Positions 27,302 to 35,591 of a stretch of 64,000 nt of DNA are shown in pieces. The notes under the pieces were generated by a model. That model worked only from the letters and a program-made list of their open reading frames with translations, was not told the origin of the DNA and made no database searches. The first letter of the stretch is position 1; every line of letters begins with the position of its first letter. Both the position numbers and the translations under genes were made by a program. This DNA is from Pararhodonellum marinum. GTDB taxonomy: Bacteria > Bacteroidota > Bacteroidia > Cytophagales > Cyclobacteriaceae. Where the stretch lies: assembly GCF_015354735.1 (NCBI RefSeq), contig NZ_JACEFJ010000015.1, positions 40,957-104,956 of the forward strand, read 5' to 3'.

Positions 27302-27358
27302 TCAAGGGGAAATGGTGCCTTCCTCTCCCAACCGCTTTATTGCTGATGGCGCCTACAA
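27302..27358 (+). ncRNA. Fluoride riboswitch (crcB motif) aptamer
   Basis: The conserved core is visible: AAGGGGAAATGGTGCC, then CTCCCAACCGC, then GCTGATGGCGCCTAC. GGTGCC (27315-27320) can pair with GGCGCC (27348-27353) as the pseudoknot typical of the aptamer. It lies 133 bp upstream of a crcB gene, the canonical target. Fluoride binding would change folding of the downstream hairpin. Confidence 0.87.
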
Positions 27359-27401
27359 ATAGCCAAATGAATGAATCACTTTATGCTTTTCTATTTGTAG
27401 G
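27352..27401 (+). promoter_or_regulatory. Expression-platform hairpin of the fluoride riboswitch
   Basis: Perfect 11-bp inverted repeat: CCTACAAATAG (27352-27362) and CTATTTGTAGG (27391-27401). The 5' arm includes the CCTAC that ends the aptamer, so aptamer and hairpin are mutually exclusive. There is no T-run after it, which argues for translational rather than termination control. An ATG follows immediately at 27402. Confidence 0.7.
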
Positions 27402-27494
27402 ATGAAAGGATTTACTGCTAATTCGACTAAAAGAACATTAAAAATTTTCCCTATGCCGGACATTGAGATTTGCACCAACTCGACCAAGCCATGA
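27402..27494 (+). CDS. Possible 30-residue leader ORF coupled to crcB
   Basis: An ATG directly after the riboswitch hairpin opens a 30-codon frame beginning MKGFTANSTKRT and ending at a TGA that overlaps the crcB start (ATGA at 27491-27494). Too short for domain assignment. The geometry, hairpin then ATG then stop-start overlap, suggests translational coupling, so the hairpin could gate crcB indirectly. It could also be chance. Confidence 0.4.
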   Translation: MKGFTANSTKRTLKIFPMPDIEICTNSTKP

Positions 27495-27862
27495 AGTCTG
27501 CTTTATTGTTGGTAGGATTAGGAGGAATGATAGGAAGTGTTTTACGGTACCTGTCTTTTTATTTTTTGACAAAATGGATTCCATCAAGTTTTCCTTGGGG
27601 AACTTTCACCGCCAATGTCCTTGGTTGTCTTCTGATTGGATTGGTGTTTGGGCTTTCAGACAGGGTTTCTTGGATTACCCCTGAGTGGCGGCTTTTCCTG
27701 GCCACAGGCATTTGTGGCGGTTATACTACTTTTTCTACCTTTTCAATGGAAAATTTAAGATTTTTGCAAACAGGTCAATACGGACTTTTTATAGGATATA
27801 GCCTAGGCAGTTTTTTATTGGGACTGTTGGCAGTACTGTCAGGCTTGTGGTTGGGTAAATAA
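27491..27862 (+). CDS. crcB: CrcB/Fluc fluoride ion channel
   Basis: A 123-residue four-helix membrane protein with the family signatures GGMIGSVLRYL, GTFTANVLGCLLIG and ATGICGGYTTFSTFSME. It forms a dual-topology dimeric channel that exports fluoride. I chose ATG 27491 over the TTG at 27470 because the protein then starts with the normal hydrophobic segment. It is preceded by a fluoride riboswitch. A lipoprotein gene follows after 38 bp. Confidence 0.95.
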   Translation: MKSALLLVGLGGMIGSVLRYLSFYFLTKWIPSSFPWGTFTANVLGCLLIGLVFGLSDRVSWITPEWRLFLATGICGGYTTFSTFSMENLRFLQTGQYGLFIGYSLGSFLLGLLAVLSGLWLGK

Positions 27863-27900
27863 ACTCTTAAAATTCCAATTGGACTTTAAGCTTGGAAATT

Positions 27901-28920
27901 ATGAATCCGGATTTCAAAATCAAATTCAGTCCCAATAGAAATGTATCCTTGAACGGCTTCATCGGCATTTTTCTGATTTTCATTTTTTTGATTTCATGCA
28001 AAGGTGCCAAAGAAGCAAGATTTAGGGGCAGTTTGGAAAGCAACAATTGCCAGCAGGAATTCCGGTACCTCAACGATAATTTCTTGAGTCAAGATGATTT
28101 TGATCTTGCTTATTGGAGATCCATATTTGGTGACGATTTCTCCGACAACAGCATCATGGTGGCCCATACCATAAATTTGAAAGATCTGCTGCTGGCATAC
28201 AGGGATAACCTGGACAATTTCCAGAATGACCCTTCCCTCGAAAACAAAGTAGCGGTGATGGATAATCTCCAAAGTCTCAACCATAGAATTAACCTGGTCT
28301 CTTTGGAAATTTCTGCAGTCATCGCAGAATTGGATTGTGAAGAAGAAAAGGCTGTTCAGATCGGTAATTTTATGAGAAAAAAGGAAGGGGATACCAACAC
28401 CAAATTGACTGTAGGATCCATTGTGGTCGGCGCACTCGGAGCAGTGATGACAAGCGTTTTGGTTCTGAACGATAGGGAGGTCAGGGGAGAACGGGTCGCC
28501 ATTGGCACTGCGGTAATTGGTGCTGCTTTTGGTTTTGCCATTTTGGCCAATAAAAGAAAAGTCGATTTTTACCATGAAAGAAATCCTTTAAAGGACTTTT
28601 GGGAAGGAGGAGAAACATCAGAAATCTATCCTCCTGCAATCTGGTTTTATCTGAATTATGAAAAAAACATCCATAGAAATGCCTCTTCATCCAGGAAAGA
28701 ATTAAAACAAGGCTGGATCGAGGCGGAGGAGTTCGCCGACATGATGGCGGAGAAAAGGGAAGCACTGATCAATTTGCTTTTTGGGAAAGGAGGAGAGTAT
28801 AGTGCCGATATGCTTTTCCAGAGAGCGGATATGCTGGACCAAGTAGAGGCACAAATCAACTGGATGAAAGAAGACCTTAGAAACCTTTCTATGGAAATAT
28901 TAAGCTTACAGACTCCCTGA
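27901..28920 (+). CDS. Lipoprotein of unknown function
   Basis: A 339-residue protein with a long N-terminus, a hydrophobic stretch (NGFIGIFLIFIFLISC) and a lipoprotein cysteine in FLISCKGAK. A second hydrophobic hairpin lies mid-protein (VGSIVVGALGAVMTSVLVL and GTAVIGAAFGFAILANK), with helical charged segments elsewhere. I do not recognise the family. I used ATG 27901 rather than the TTG three codons earlier. It may be in the crcB transcript. Confidence 0.65.
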   Translation: MNPDFKIKFSPNRNVSLNGFIGIFLIFIFLISCKGAKEARFRGSLESNNCQQEFRYLNDNFLSQDDFDLAYWRSIFGDDFSDNSIMVAHTINLKDLLLAYRDNLDNFQNDPSLENKVAVMDNLQSLNHRINLVSLEISAVIAELDCEEEKAVQIGNFMRKKEGDTNTKLTVGSIVVGALGAVMTSVLVLNDREVRGERVAIGTAVIGAAFGFAILANKRKVDFYHERNPLKDFWEGGETSEIYPPAIWFYLNYEKNIHRNASSSRKELKQGWIEAEEFADMMAEKREALINLLFGKGGEYSADMLFQRADMLDQVEAQINWMKEDLRNLSMEILSLQTP

Positions 28921-29139
28921 TTGAATGCTAAGATCTTTCTCACAAATGAAAACCAGGAATTGATCAATTGATCCAACCGTTTTTTAAATTCAACTGGTTT
29001 AACTGAAATAAAAAGTTTGATTTACCGCTAAATTATCCTGAGGAAAACTAGGAAAATGTCAACTGATACCTTAAAATATACATTTGATTTATAATTATTG
29101 ACAGTTCGGTTTGATAAATAGTAAATAGAGATTTTTCTT

Positions 29140-29652
29140 TCAATAATTCTGGTTGAAATATTTAATGGTTGCCATCAACCTTTTGAAATCCAGTTCCCCT
29201 TGGACTTCTTTGAGGTGATGGAGGATGGCCAGAGATTTTTTAAGGCGGCTGTCGGGGTTTTTGACTTGGGTAACAAGGTAAATTAGGCTTCTCTGTTTCC
29301 CCATGGTCAGTGCCCTGAAGAAGTCATTGCCTTCTTCGTCCTGATCAAGAAGTACCTGGAATTCTTCAGGCATTTCCAAGCCAAATTCGGTATGGTCTTT
29401 TTCCAAGACTACCTTGATTTTATCCCCCTCATTAAGGCGGAGTTTTTCCTTTACTTTCTTGTTGACAAGGATAAACCAATATGGTTCAGCTTTCATCAAG
29501 GCCGCCTGAATTTTTATTTGGTCTTGGAGGGTCACATACACCCGGCGATTGTCGCCTTCAATAAATGACAGGGCAATGCTTTCCGGCACCGGCACATGGA
29601 ACTGCCAAAGCCTGTTGTTGAAATTTTCTAAGGTGCTTATAAATGATTCCAC
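29140..29652 (-). CDS. DUF1905/YdeI-type protein
   Basis: A 170-residue soluble protein. The first ~100 residues match the DUF1905 small-barrel pattern (FHVPVPESIAL, VYVTLQDQIKIQAALMKAE, KKVKEKLRLNEGDKIKVVLEKD). The remainder (residues ~105-165) resembles the YdeI/OmpD-associated helical region (KSLAILHHLKEVQGELDFKRL). Function unknown. The next gene upstream on the same strand ends 22 bp away, so the two may be co-transcribed. Confidence 0.7.
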   Translation of the reverse strand: MESFISTLENFNNRLWQFHVPVPESIALSFIEGDNRRVYVTLQDQIKIQAALMKAEPYWFILVNKKVKEKLRLNEGDKIKVVLEKDHTEFGLEMPEEFQVLLDQDEEGNDFFRALTMGKQRSLIYLVTQVKNPDSRLKKSLAILHHLKEVQGELDFKRLMATIKYFNQNY

Positions 29653-29674
29653 TTGGCAAAATGGTTTTTGGAGC

Positions 29675-30745
29675 TCAATCCCGCTGGTACCAGGACTGCA
29701 TGATCTCTAATTTGTGGGGAGTAGTGATCAAGGCTTCTTCAGAGAACATCATGATCCCTGTAGCGGGTTTTTGGGAACCTCGCATCAGCACCTGACGGAA
29801 AGCTTCTGCGGTAACCATTCCTGGTTGGTCATGGGCCTGCACGATGGGCCAAATCCTCGGCCCTGTCCCTGATTCATTTTGGATGTAGGGTCCAAGCCAC
29901 TTGGTATATTCATCTACCCAGGTGATTTCTCTACCCATCATCAAGTGAAAAAGCATAGGCGAAAATACATCCACCTCTTCAGAAAGGGCTTTCAAATCAA
30001 TCCCCAGGTTCTTGGTTAGTGCCCCACCAAATTCATCCGGGTACCAGGCACAATAAAAAATGCCTAACAAAGCATCTGGTTTGGTGGTTTTGACCACCTG
30101 CTTCAGTTCTTTTACCCAATCGGTCAGTACCTGACTGCGCCATTGTCTCCATTCTTTGTTATATTTGGAAAGGATCCATTGGGATTTCAATCTGGAATTA
30201 CCCTTGGGAAGTTTGACTTGACTGGATTTTTCAAAAGAATGCACGCATCGGTCACAAAAGCAGGTTTCCGGAAGGATAGGTTCCGGTGTCTCAAATTGGC
30301 CATGCCAGTGCAGATAATCCAGCCAAATCCCATCCACCGGATACCTGCCCAATAAGGTCCTCAGTTGATCTTTGCGGTAGGCCTTGAATTCGGGATCGGT
30401 AGGGCAGATGCCCATAAACCAGTCCGCTGGTTCTGCTTTTTCACCCAACTCATTGATGGGCCATGCCTCTGGGTATTTTTCGAGGTATTCTTTTCCGTTC
30501 AATGTTGGGAATTCCACATACACTTTGACCCCTTCGGATTGGGCGGTTTGAAACAGCTGATCATTCAGGGAAATGCTTCTGGGAAAAATGGCATTGACTC
30601 CAAGCGATTTAAAGCTATGGCCTCTGTCGAGCAGGGCGCCGGGATTGCCGTAAATGCCTTTGATAAAGGGCAGGGCTTCATTCGTTTGGGCATAGGTTGG
30701 AAGAACACAAAACAGGACAAATAAACAAATCCAGGTGAATTTCAT
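29675..30745 (-). CDS. Secreted putative glycoside hydrolase (TIM-barrel type)
   Basis: A 356-residue protein. I chose the ATG at 30745 because it puts a clean signal peptide at the start (MKFTWICLFVLFCVLPTYAQ); the ATG at 30772 would add nine residues before it. The body has the pattern of uncharacterised TIM-barrel glycosidases: GVNAIFPRS, VKVYVEFPTLNG, PVDGIWLDYLHWHG, then TCFCDRCVHSFEK (a CxCxxC metal-like cluster), LLGIFYCAWYP and VFSPMLFHLMMG. The aspartate of GIWLDYLH is a plausible catalytic acid. Substrate unknown. Confidence 0.7.
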   Translation of the reverse strand: MKFTWICLFVLFCVLPTYAQTNEALPFIKGIYGNPGALLDRGHSFKSLGVNAIFPRSISLNDQLFQTAQSEGVKVYVEFPTLNGKEYLEKYPEAWPINELGEKAEPADWFMGICPTDPEFKAYRKDQLRTLLGRYPVDGIWLDYLHWHGQFETPEPILPETCFCDRCVHSFEKSSQVKLPKGNSRLKSQWILSKYNKEWRQWRSQVLTDWVKELKQVVKTTKPDALLGIFYCAWYPDEFGGALTKNLGIDLKALSEEVDVFSPMLFHLMMGREITWVDEYTKWLGPYIQNESGTGPRIWPIVQAHDQPGMVTAEAFRQVLMRGSQKPATGIMMFSEEALITTPHKLEIMQSWYQRD

Positions 30746-30772
30746 AGATGGACTTTTGAGAAAATGATTCAA

Positions 30773-31135
30773 CGGTAATCTGGAGCTACCTCATAAAAGC
30801 AATCTGACCTAAACATGAAATAGGAAACATTCACTTTCACCCTCCAACCTCTCACTTATCCTATCTTTCCCAATGAAACTTTTAAAATCAGTCCGTTTAA
30901 ATCGGTTAAACTCCAAATGCAGGTTAATTTAATAAAAGTTTGTTATTATCCACTGGTTTTATGTGTTTCGGCTCTGGAATTACGGGATTTAGGTTTGATA
31001 AATTAAGGGAGGAAAGAAAAGAGACGAAGCCGCTTTCCTTTCCTCCCCCTTCCCAACCGCCAAGAGCAGGAGACCTAGCCTGCCGAGGCCAAATTATTGC
31101 TAAGGGCAACATTCCGAATAATCAGTAGCTTCCAA
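30773..31135. other. Intergenic region, nothing recognised
   Basis: About 360 bases. A GC-richer patch (31020-31100) contains pyrimidine-rich and AGGAGACCTAGCCTGCCGAG sequence that resembles other repeat remnants of this window (compare GCCTGCCGAAACATC in the 154-bp array), but no gene is visible. Confidence 0.4.
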
Positions 31136-31594
31136 TCAGGATTTCTGTTTGGAAGAGGCGCTAACCTGTTTGGATTCTGCCATGACTTTTACAGCCTGGT
31201 TCATTTTTACAAAGTTTTCCCGGGTCTGCTCTCCGATTTTTTTGAGAATCATACTGCTTAGGATGCCGGAAAAATTCTCACCATGGACCAGCTTTACCTG
31301 TTCGGGCCCGAGGGGTTCAATTTTGAAGTAATGGTGACCATCAAACAATCCTTTGACCCAAAGTCTACCCATCCAATCAAAATAGTGTAAGGGTTCTACT
31401 TTTAGGATTTTAGGTTTAAAGGTGATCGTTCCTTCTCCGTTTTTCATGGTGTTGACCACAATGTTTCCCGGAGCCACCTTTCCGGAACTTTTCACAATAA
31501 AAGGGTTCCAATTTTGGTATTGTTCCAGATCGGTCAATAAGTCCCAAACTTTCTCTTTTGAGGCATTGATGATGATTTCGGTTTTGATTTTCAT
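31136..31594 (-). CDS. SRPBCC-family (START-like) protein
   Basis: A 152-residue protein beginning MKIKTEIIINASKEKVWDLLTDLEQYQNWNPFI, the usual first strand and helix of SRPBCC/polyketide-cyclase folds, with a hydrophobic ligand pocket. The middle strand LHYFDWMGRLWVKGLFDGHHYFKIEPL also fits. It may bind a small hydrophobic molecule. The C-terminus is Ser/Lys-rich. It lies 80 bp downstream of a Crp/Fnr regulator on the same strand. Confidence 0.85.
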   Translation of the reverse strand: MKIKTEIIINASKEKVWDLLTDLEQYQNWNPFIVKSSGKVAPGNIVVNTMKNGEGTITFKPKILKVEPLHYFDWMGRLWVKGLFDGHHYFKIEPLGPEQVKLVHGENFSGILSSMILKKIGEQTRENFVKMNQAVKVMAESKQVSASSKQKS

Positions 31595-31674
31595 GATTTC
31601 TAGTTGTTTGAATCAAAATTAAATCCAAAGCCCCAAAGGGTTCATTAACAAAAGATAATAAGTGCTGGCAGACC

Positions 31675-32253
31675 CTACTTTTTTTCCATCAGTCTTTTTC
31701 TGATCCGGCTAAGACTGACCGGGGTGATGCCCAAAAAAGAAGCGATGTAATGCTGGGGTACCCGCTGAAGCAGGTCTCTGTTGTGGCGTTCAAATTTCTG
31801 GTATCGTTCTTCGGGACTGTCCAGAATAAAGGACGAAAGGATCCTCTGGGCATTGATAAACCGCTGTTCGGCCATTTTTCGGGTGAAAATATGCATGGAA
31901 GGCATTTTTTTATAAAGCTCGTCCAAGTCATTGTTGCTGATGACCAGAAGCTCACAATCCTCCAGACATTCCAAAGTCTGTTGACTTGGGGTTCCGGTAA
32001 GAAAACTGTCATAACTGCTGGAAAAGAGATTTTCTCTGAAAATATACCCCGTGATTTCTTCCACGTCCTTGGTGTAATAAAGCCGGATCAGTCCCTGATT
32101 GATAAAATAAATTTCAGTGGCAACCTGTCCTTCTTCCACCAACTTGAATTTTTTGGGAACCTGTCGGAACACGAAGGCTTCTTCCAACAAGGCCTTTTCT
32201 TTCTGGGAAGGCTGTAAAAACTGGGCTATGGATTGGTGGAGCTGTTGGTACAT
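31675..32253 (-). CDS. Crp/Fnr-family transcriptional regulator
   Basis: A 192-residue regulator with an N-terminal cyclic-nucleotide-binding-like barrel (FKLVEEGQVATEIYFINQGLIRLYY) and a C-terminal winged helix (HYIASFLGITPVSLSRIRKRL). Cysteine clusters of Fnr-type proteins are not seen. No obvious operator was located. It precedes the SRPBCC gene on the same strand. Confidence 0.88.
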   Translation of the reverse strand: MYQQLHQSIAQFLQPSQKEKALLEEAFVFRQVPKKFKLVEEGQVATEIYFINQGLIRLYYTKDVEEITGYIFRENLFSSSYDSFLTGTPSQQTLECLEDCELLVISNNDLDELYKKMPSMHIFTRKMAEQRFINAQRILSSFILDSPEERYQKFERHNRDLLQRVPQHYIASFLGITPVSLSRIRKRLMEKK

Positions 32254-32312
32254 CTTGAGTAATCAAGATACAAATAAAAAGCAAATGGACTGAGGGGGAG
32301 AAAGAATAAGGT

Positions 32313-32343
32313 AAAAAAATAGGGCTTCCTCCTTGAAGCCCTT
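32313..32343 (-). terminator. Intrinsic terminator of the Hsp20 gene
   Basis: AGGGCTTC (32321-32328) and GAAGCCCT (32335-32342) form an 8-bp stem; on the minus strand it is followed by ATTTTTTTA. It lies just beyond the Hsp20 stop codon. Confidence 0.88.
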
Positions 32344-32350
32344 GGTGCAT

Positions 32351-32788
32351 TTAGGAAATGGTAATGGTTCTGGCAGGTTTTCTTTTGGCCTCTTCTTTTT
32401 TGGGAATCAACAGGCTTAGAATTCCATCCTTGTATGTGGCTTGGATTTTATCCGCCTCCACGGTATTGGGTAGGTAAAATGAGCGCTTAAAAGATTGGAA
32501 GCTGAATTCCCTTCTTTGGTAGGCGGCATTTTCATCTTGGTTTTCATGGCTGAACTCAGATTGTATGGTCAATACATCGTGGTCAAGTTCTACCTGAAAA
32601 TCTTCTTTTTTCATACCCGGGGCAGCCATTTCCACCCTAAATTCCTCGTTGGTTTCCACAATATTGACTTTTGGCAGGGAGCTTCCCTCACTGGACCAGT
32701 TGTTCCACCCAAAGAGATCTCTCGGCATCCATTCATCAAACAAAGCGTTGGAAGGTAAGAATCCGTTTCTTTTCATGATCGTTGTCAT
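32351..32788 (-). CDS. Hsp20/alpha-crystallin small heat-shock protein
   Basis: A 145-residue small heat-shock protein with the alpha-crystallin domain: PKVNIVETNEEFRVEMAAPGMKKEDFQVELD, FKRSFYLPNTVEADKIQATYKDGILSLLIPKKE (the family's A-x-x-x-n-GvL motif), and a C-terminal RTITIS tail (I-x-I). Acts as an ATP-independent holdase. Monocistronic with its own terminator. The start codon lies 70 bp downstream of a TAAATTTG box. Confidence 0.94.
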   Translation of the reverse strand: MTTIMKRNGFLPSNALFDEWMPRDLFGWNNWSSEGSSLPKVNIVETNEEFRVEMAAPGMKKEDFQVELDHDVLTIQSEFSHENQDENAAYQRREFSFQSFKRSFYLPNTVEADKIQATYKDGILSLLIPKKEEAKRKPARTITIS

Positions 32789-32854
32789 AGCTTTTAAATT
32801 TTAATAGTGAAACATGTTAACATTGCTGTCAATGACCTTGCAGGGCAAGTCTAT

Positions 32855-32862
32855 CAAATTTA
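32855..32862 (-). promoter_or_regulatory. Possible -7 box of the Hsp20 gene
   Basis: Minus-strand TAAATTTG exactly fits TAnnTTTG about 67 bp upstream of the start codon; a -33 element at correct spacing is not clear. A TTGACA (minus strand) closer to the gene is an alternative. Confidence 0.3.
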
Positions 32863-33048
32863 TCATTCCAGAGATTCGAATCGCGATCCGGTAACATCCG
32901 AGCAAGTAAAATGCCAATGGGTTCAAATGAAATTTTGACAGTTTTGGGACTGAAAAAATGTCTTTGCGTCCCATTTTTTCTGTCATTTTTTAGGATGATT
33001 TCAATGGATTTGCGATTTGGGATTTACGATTTACTGATCTCTTAAAAA

Positions 33049-33905
33049 TGACCGCACAATTGCGTCATGTTGAGCCTGCCGAAACATCTCTTAGAGAATA
33101 CGGAGACCTTTCGCTCCGAAATAACGAAGACACCCTCCTTTGGCGGGCAGGCTTTGCTCCGCTCAGAGTGACGGAAAAGTAAAGGGTCGTATTGCTTATA
33201 AATGGCCGCACAATTGCGTCATGTTGAGCCTGCCGAAACATCTCTCCGGGAATACGGAGACCTTTCGCTCCGAAATAACGAAGACACCCTCCTTTGGCGG
33301 GCAGGCTTTGCTCCGCTCAGAGTGACGGAAAAGTAAAGGGTCGTATTGCTTATAAATGGCCGCACAATTGCGTCATGTTGAGCCTGCCGAAACATCTCTC
33401 CGGGAATACGGAGACCTTTCGCTCCGAAATAACGAAGACACCCTCCTTTGGCGGGCAGGCTTTGCTCCGCTCAGAGTGACGGTAAAGTAAAGGGTCGTTT
33501 TGCTTATAAATGACCGCACAATTGCGTCATGTTGAGCCTGCCGAAACATCTCTCCGGGAATACGGAGACCTTTCGCTCCGAAATAACGAAGACACCCTCC
33601 ATTGGCGGGCAGGCTTCACTCCGCTCAGAGTGACGTTAAAGGAAGGGTCGTATTGCTTATAAATGACCGCACAATTGCGTCATGTTGAGCCTGCCGAAAC
33701 ATCTCTCCGGGAATACGGAGACCTTTCGCTCCGAAATAACGAAGACACCCTCCTTTGGCAGGCAGGCTTTGCTCCGCTCAGAGTGACGTTAAAGGAAGGG
33801 TCGTATTGCTTATAAATGACCGCACAATTGCGTCATGTTGAGCCTGCCGAAACATCTCTCCGAGAATACGGAGACCTTTCGCTCCGAACAAAGTGACGGA
33901 AAAAT
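33049..33905. repeat. Tandem array of 154-bp repeats (about 5.6 copies)
   Basis: Units start at about 33049, 33203, 33357, 33511, 33664 and 33817, with period 154 then 153. Each contains CCGCACAATTGCGTCATGTT, GAGCCTGCCGAAACATCTC, GGAGACCTTTCGCTCCGAAA and GGCGGGCAGGCTTTGCTCCG. The outer parts (GTCA...TGAC, GAGCCTGCC...GGCAGGC) can pair, so each unit is a potential long hairpin. Copies differ by only a few substitutions. The last is cut short and runs into AACAAAGTGACGG. Two forward ORFs inside it have identical translations only because they sit in repeats. Confidence 0.92.
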
Positions 33906-33987
33906 ATTTCGACGTAGGCATATTTCAGCAGTTAAGCTTATTTAGTTAAAAACGATTCCACACTCACTAAAAACCTCATTTACAAAC

Positions 33988-34022
33988 AAAAAACCCGAAA
34001 ACAGAAGTCTCCGGGTTTTTCC
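33988..34022 (-). terminator. Probable terminator of the globin-like lipoprotein operon
   Basis: AAAAACCCG and CGGGTTTTT pair across a 15-base loop; T-run on the minus strand. It is 30 bp beyond the stop codon of the globin-like gene. Confidence 0.7.
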
Positions 34023-34054
34023 ACTTTTTCCGAACCACAATAAACTATATTTTT

Positions 34055-35134
34055 CTAGGCCTGAATAATGGCGTTTCTTAAGCCCTCGCTATTTAAAATG
34101 GCCCCAAATTCCTCTATGATGGACATGGGCACCTCATTTTCCAAAGCGCCTTCTACTACCGCTTCTATAAAAAGGTCATAATCCTCAGCCGTAATCAAAC
34201 CGGTCATACGGGAATTTATGTCCGGATTATGTGCATCTGCCATATTGAGGCCATCATACTGTATATTTACCGAACCGATATTGGCAGCCAGGAAATCACT
34301 GAAGGAAGCCACCAAAGTGGTAAAGCCTGAGGTATTGCCTGCACCAACTTCGTTCAACAATACCGTGAAATAAGGTTGCAAATCATCGTATTTTCCACCC
34401 TCATTGGTTGCAATGACCAAAACGGTACTTGTTACCACACTTCTCAAGGGCAAATACCCAGCTTCTACCAAGTTGCCCTCACTGTCAGGATCATCAACCA
34501 ATCCTGATCCTCCCAGGCGGGTGTACAAACTCAAGGCCGTATTGTTATCCCGCTGTACGATCGGGTTTCTGACGGATTCCAAAAGATCAGCAACAGGACC
34601 CAGAATTTCGTTGTCTGTGATACCTGCTTCTGCTGCACCTGCCACTACGGCTTGAACAAAAAGATCATAATCCGCATTGTTGATCAGACCATTCATTCTA
34701 CCGTTTCTGACAGGATCATGGGCAGCAGCCATGTCAAGTCCTTCGTAGGTGAAATTTTTGGCCCCAGTGGCCTCTGCCAGGAAATCGGTAAAATCACTGA
34801 CCAACATGGTAAATCCAGAGGTGACCCCTCTACCTACTTCGTTCAGTAAAACACTAAAATAGGGTTGCAAGTCGTCATAAGTCCCGCCATCATTTTCTGC
34901 AATTTCCAACACCGTATTGGTGACTACTGTTCTGAGGTTAAGGTAACCCTGCTCGATCATTTGATTGGGATTATTGGGGTCAGTGACCATGGTTTCGCCT
35001 CCCAGTTGAGTGGCATAAAAGGATTCATCCATTTCTGGAGGCATCATCCCCGGACTGTCGTCGGAATTACAGGCTGAGAAACTGAACACAGCGCCAATCA
35101 GCAACAAACAGCACAATCGATTTAGATTTTTCAT
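34055..35134 (-). CDS. Lipoprotein with two tandem truncated-haemoglobin-like domains
   Basis: A 359-residue protein with a lipoprotein signal (FSFSAC, Cys22). Two ~150-residue domains (about 38-190 and 201-345) are clearly related to each other. Both show truncated-globin landmarks: a start like SLYTRLGG (202-209), a helical stretch ending in DLQPYFTVLLNEV, then YDGLNMADAHNPDIN (293-307) matching the YxGxxMxxAH of group I truncated globins, and a final EDYDLFIEAVVEGALENEVP matching the G-H helices. The candidate proximal histidines are His139 and His302. Long insertions after LGG (DPNNPNQM, DPDSEGNL) are unusual. It follows a small membrane-protein gene by 28 bp. Haem binding is inferred from the motif, not shown. 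Confidence 0.65.
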   Translation of the reverse strand: MKNLNRLCCLLLIGAVFSFSACNSDDSPGMMPPEMDESFYATQLGGETMVTDPNNPNQMIEQGYLNLRTVVTNTVLEIAENDGGTYDDLQPYFSVLLNEVGRGVTSGFTMLVSDFTDFLAEATGAKNFTYEGLDMAAAHDPVRNGRMNGLINNADYDLFVQAVVAGAAEAGITDNEILGPVADLLESVRNPIVQRDNNTALSLYTRLGGSGLVDDPDSEGNLVEAGYLPLRSVVTSTVLVIATNEGGKYDDLQPYFTVLLNEVGAGNTSGFTTLVASFSDFLAANIGSVNIQYDGLNMADAHNPDINSRMTGLITAEDYDLFIEAVVEGALENEVPMSIIEEFGAILNSEGLRNAIIQA

Positions 35135-35162
35135 TTTTGTAAAGATTTAAGTTTGAAGTAAA

Positions 35163-35591
35163 TTATAATTTGGTAAAAAGTTTTTCGAAGAAACTGCCGA
35201 GTTTGTAGGTCATGGAATTTTTATCTATTGCAGGACAGCTTGCGGCCAATTCCTCTTGGGAAGGTTGATAAAGTGAGCTGTTTAAGGTAAAGGCTTTGTT
35301 GGTTTCATCGACCAATTCCTGAGGAGCCCAGACATTGCGGTCATACAAACAAATGATATGGCCTGAGCGCACATTGATGCGGGTATCTTTCACCCCCTCT
35401 TTTCCCAAAATAAATTGTTTGATTTCAATGGCCTCCAGAGAATCCAACTCCTGGTTTAGCATGATTTTGCTCATGGCAAAGGCGGGTCCCTGATTTCTTT
35501 TTTCACTGGTCACCTGGTAGATGTGGATGGCCAACACCATTACTAAAGCCATAAAAACCCCGATAACGCCTATAATAAGTTTTTTGATCAT
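35163..35591 (-). CDS. Membrane-anchored small protein upstream of the globin-like gene
   Basis: A 142-residue protein with one N-terminal membrane helix (IIGVIGVFMALVMVLAIHIYQV) and a ~100-residue exported part with an alternating strand/helix pattern (LEAIEIKQFILGKEGVKDTRINVRSGHIICLYDR), reminiscent of a ferredoxin-like heavy-metal-binding fold but with a lone cysteine (HIICLYD) instead of the CxxC pair. A second cysteine is near the C-terminus (AASCPAID). Not recognised beyond that. It is first in a two-gene unit with the globin-like lipoprotein. Confidence 0.6.
   Translation of the reverse strand: MIKKLIIGVIGVFMALVMVLAIHIYQVTSEKRNQGPAFAMSKIMLNQELDSLEAIEIKQFILGKEGVKDTRINVRSGHIICLYDRNVWAPQELVDETNKAFTLNSSLYQPSQEELAASCPAIDKNSMTYKLGSFFEKLFTKL

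Noticed and set aside
33140..33479. Two identical 61-residue ORFs
   Set aside because: They are the same frame read in adjacent copies of the tandem repeat, without domain or start context.
33049..33905. Possible CRISPR array
   Set aside because: The unit is 154 bp and the repeats are contiguous without unique spacers; no cas gene is nearby. It is a tandem repeat.
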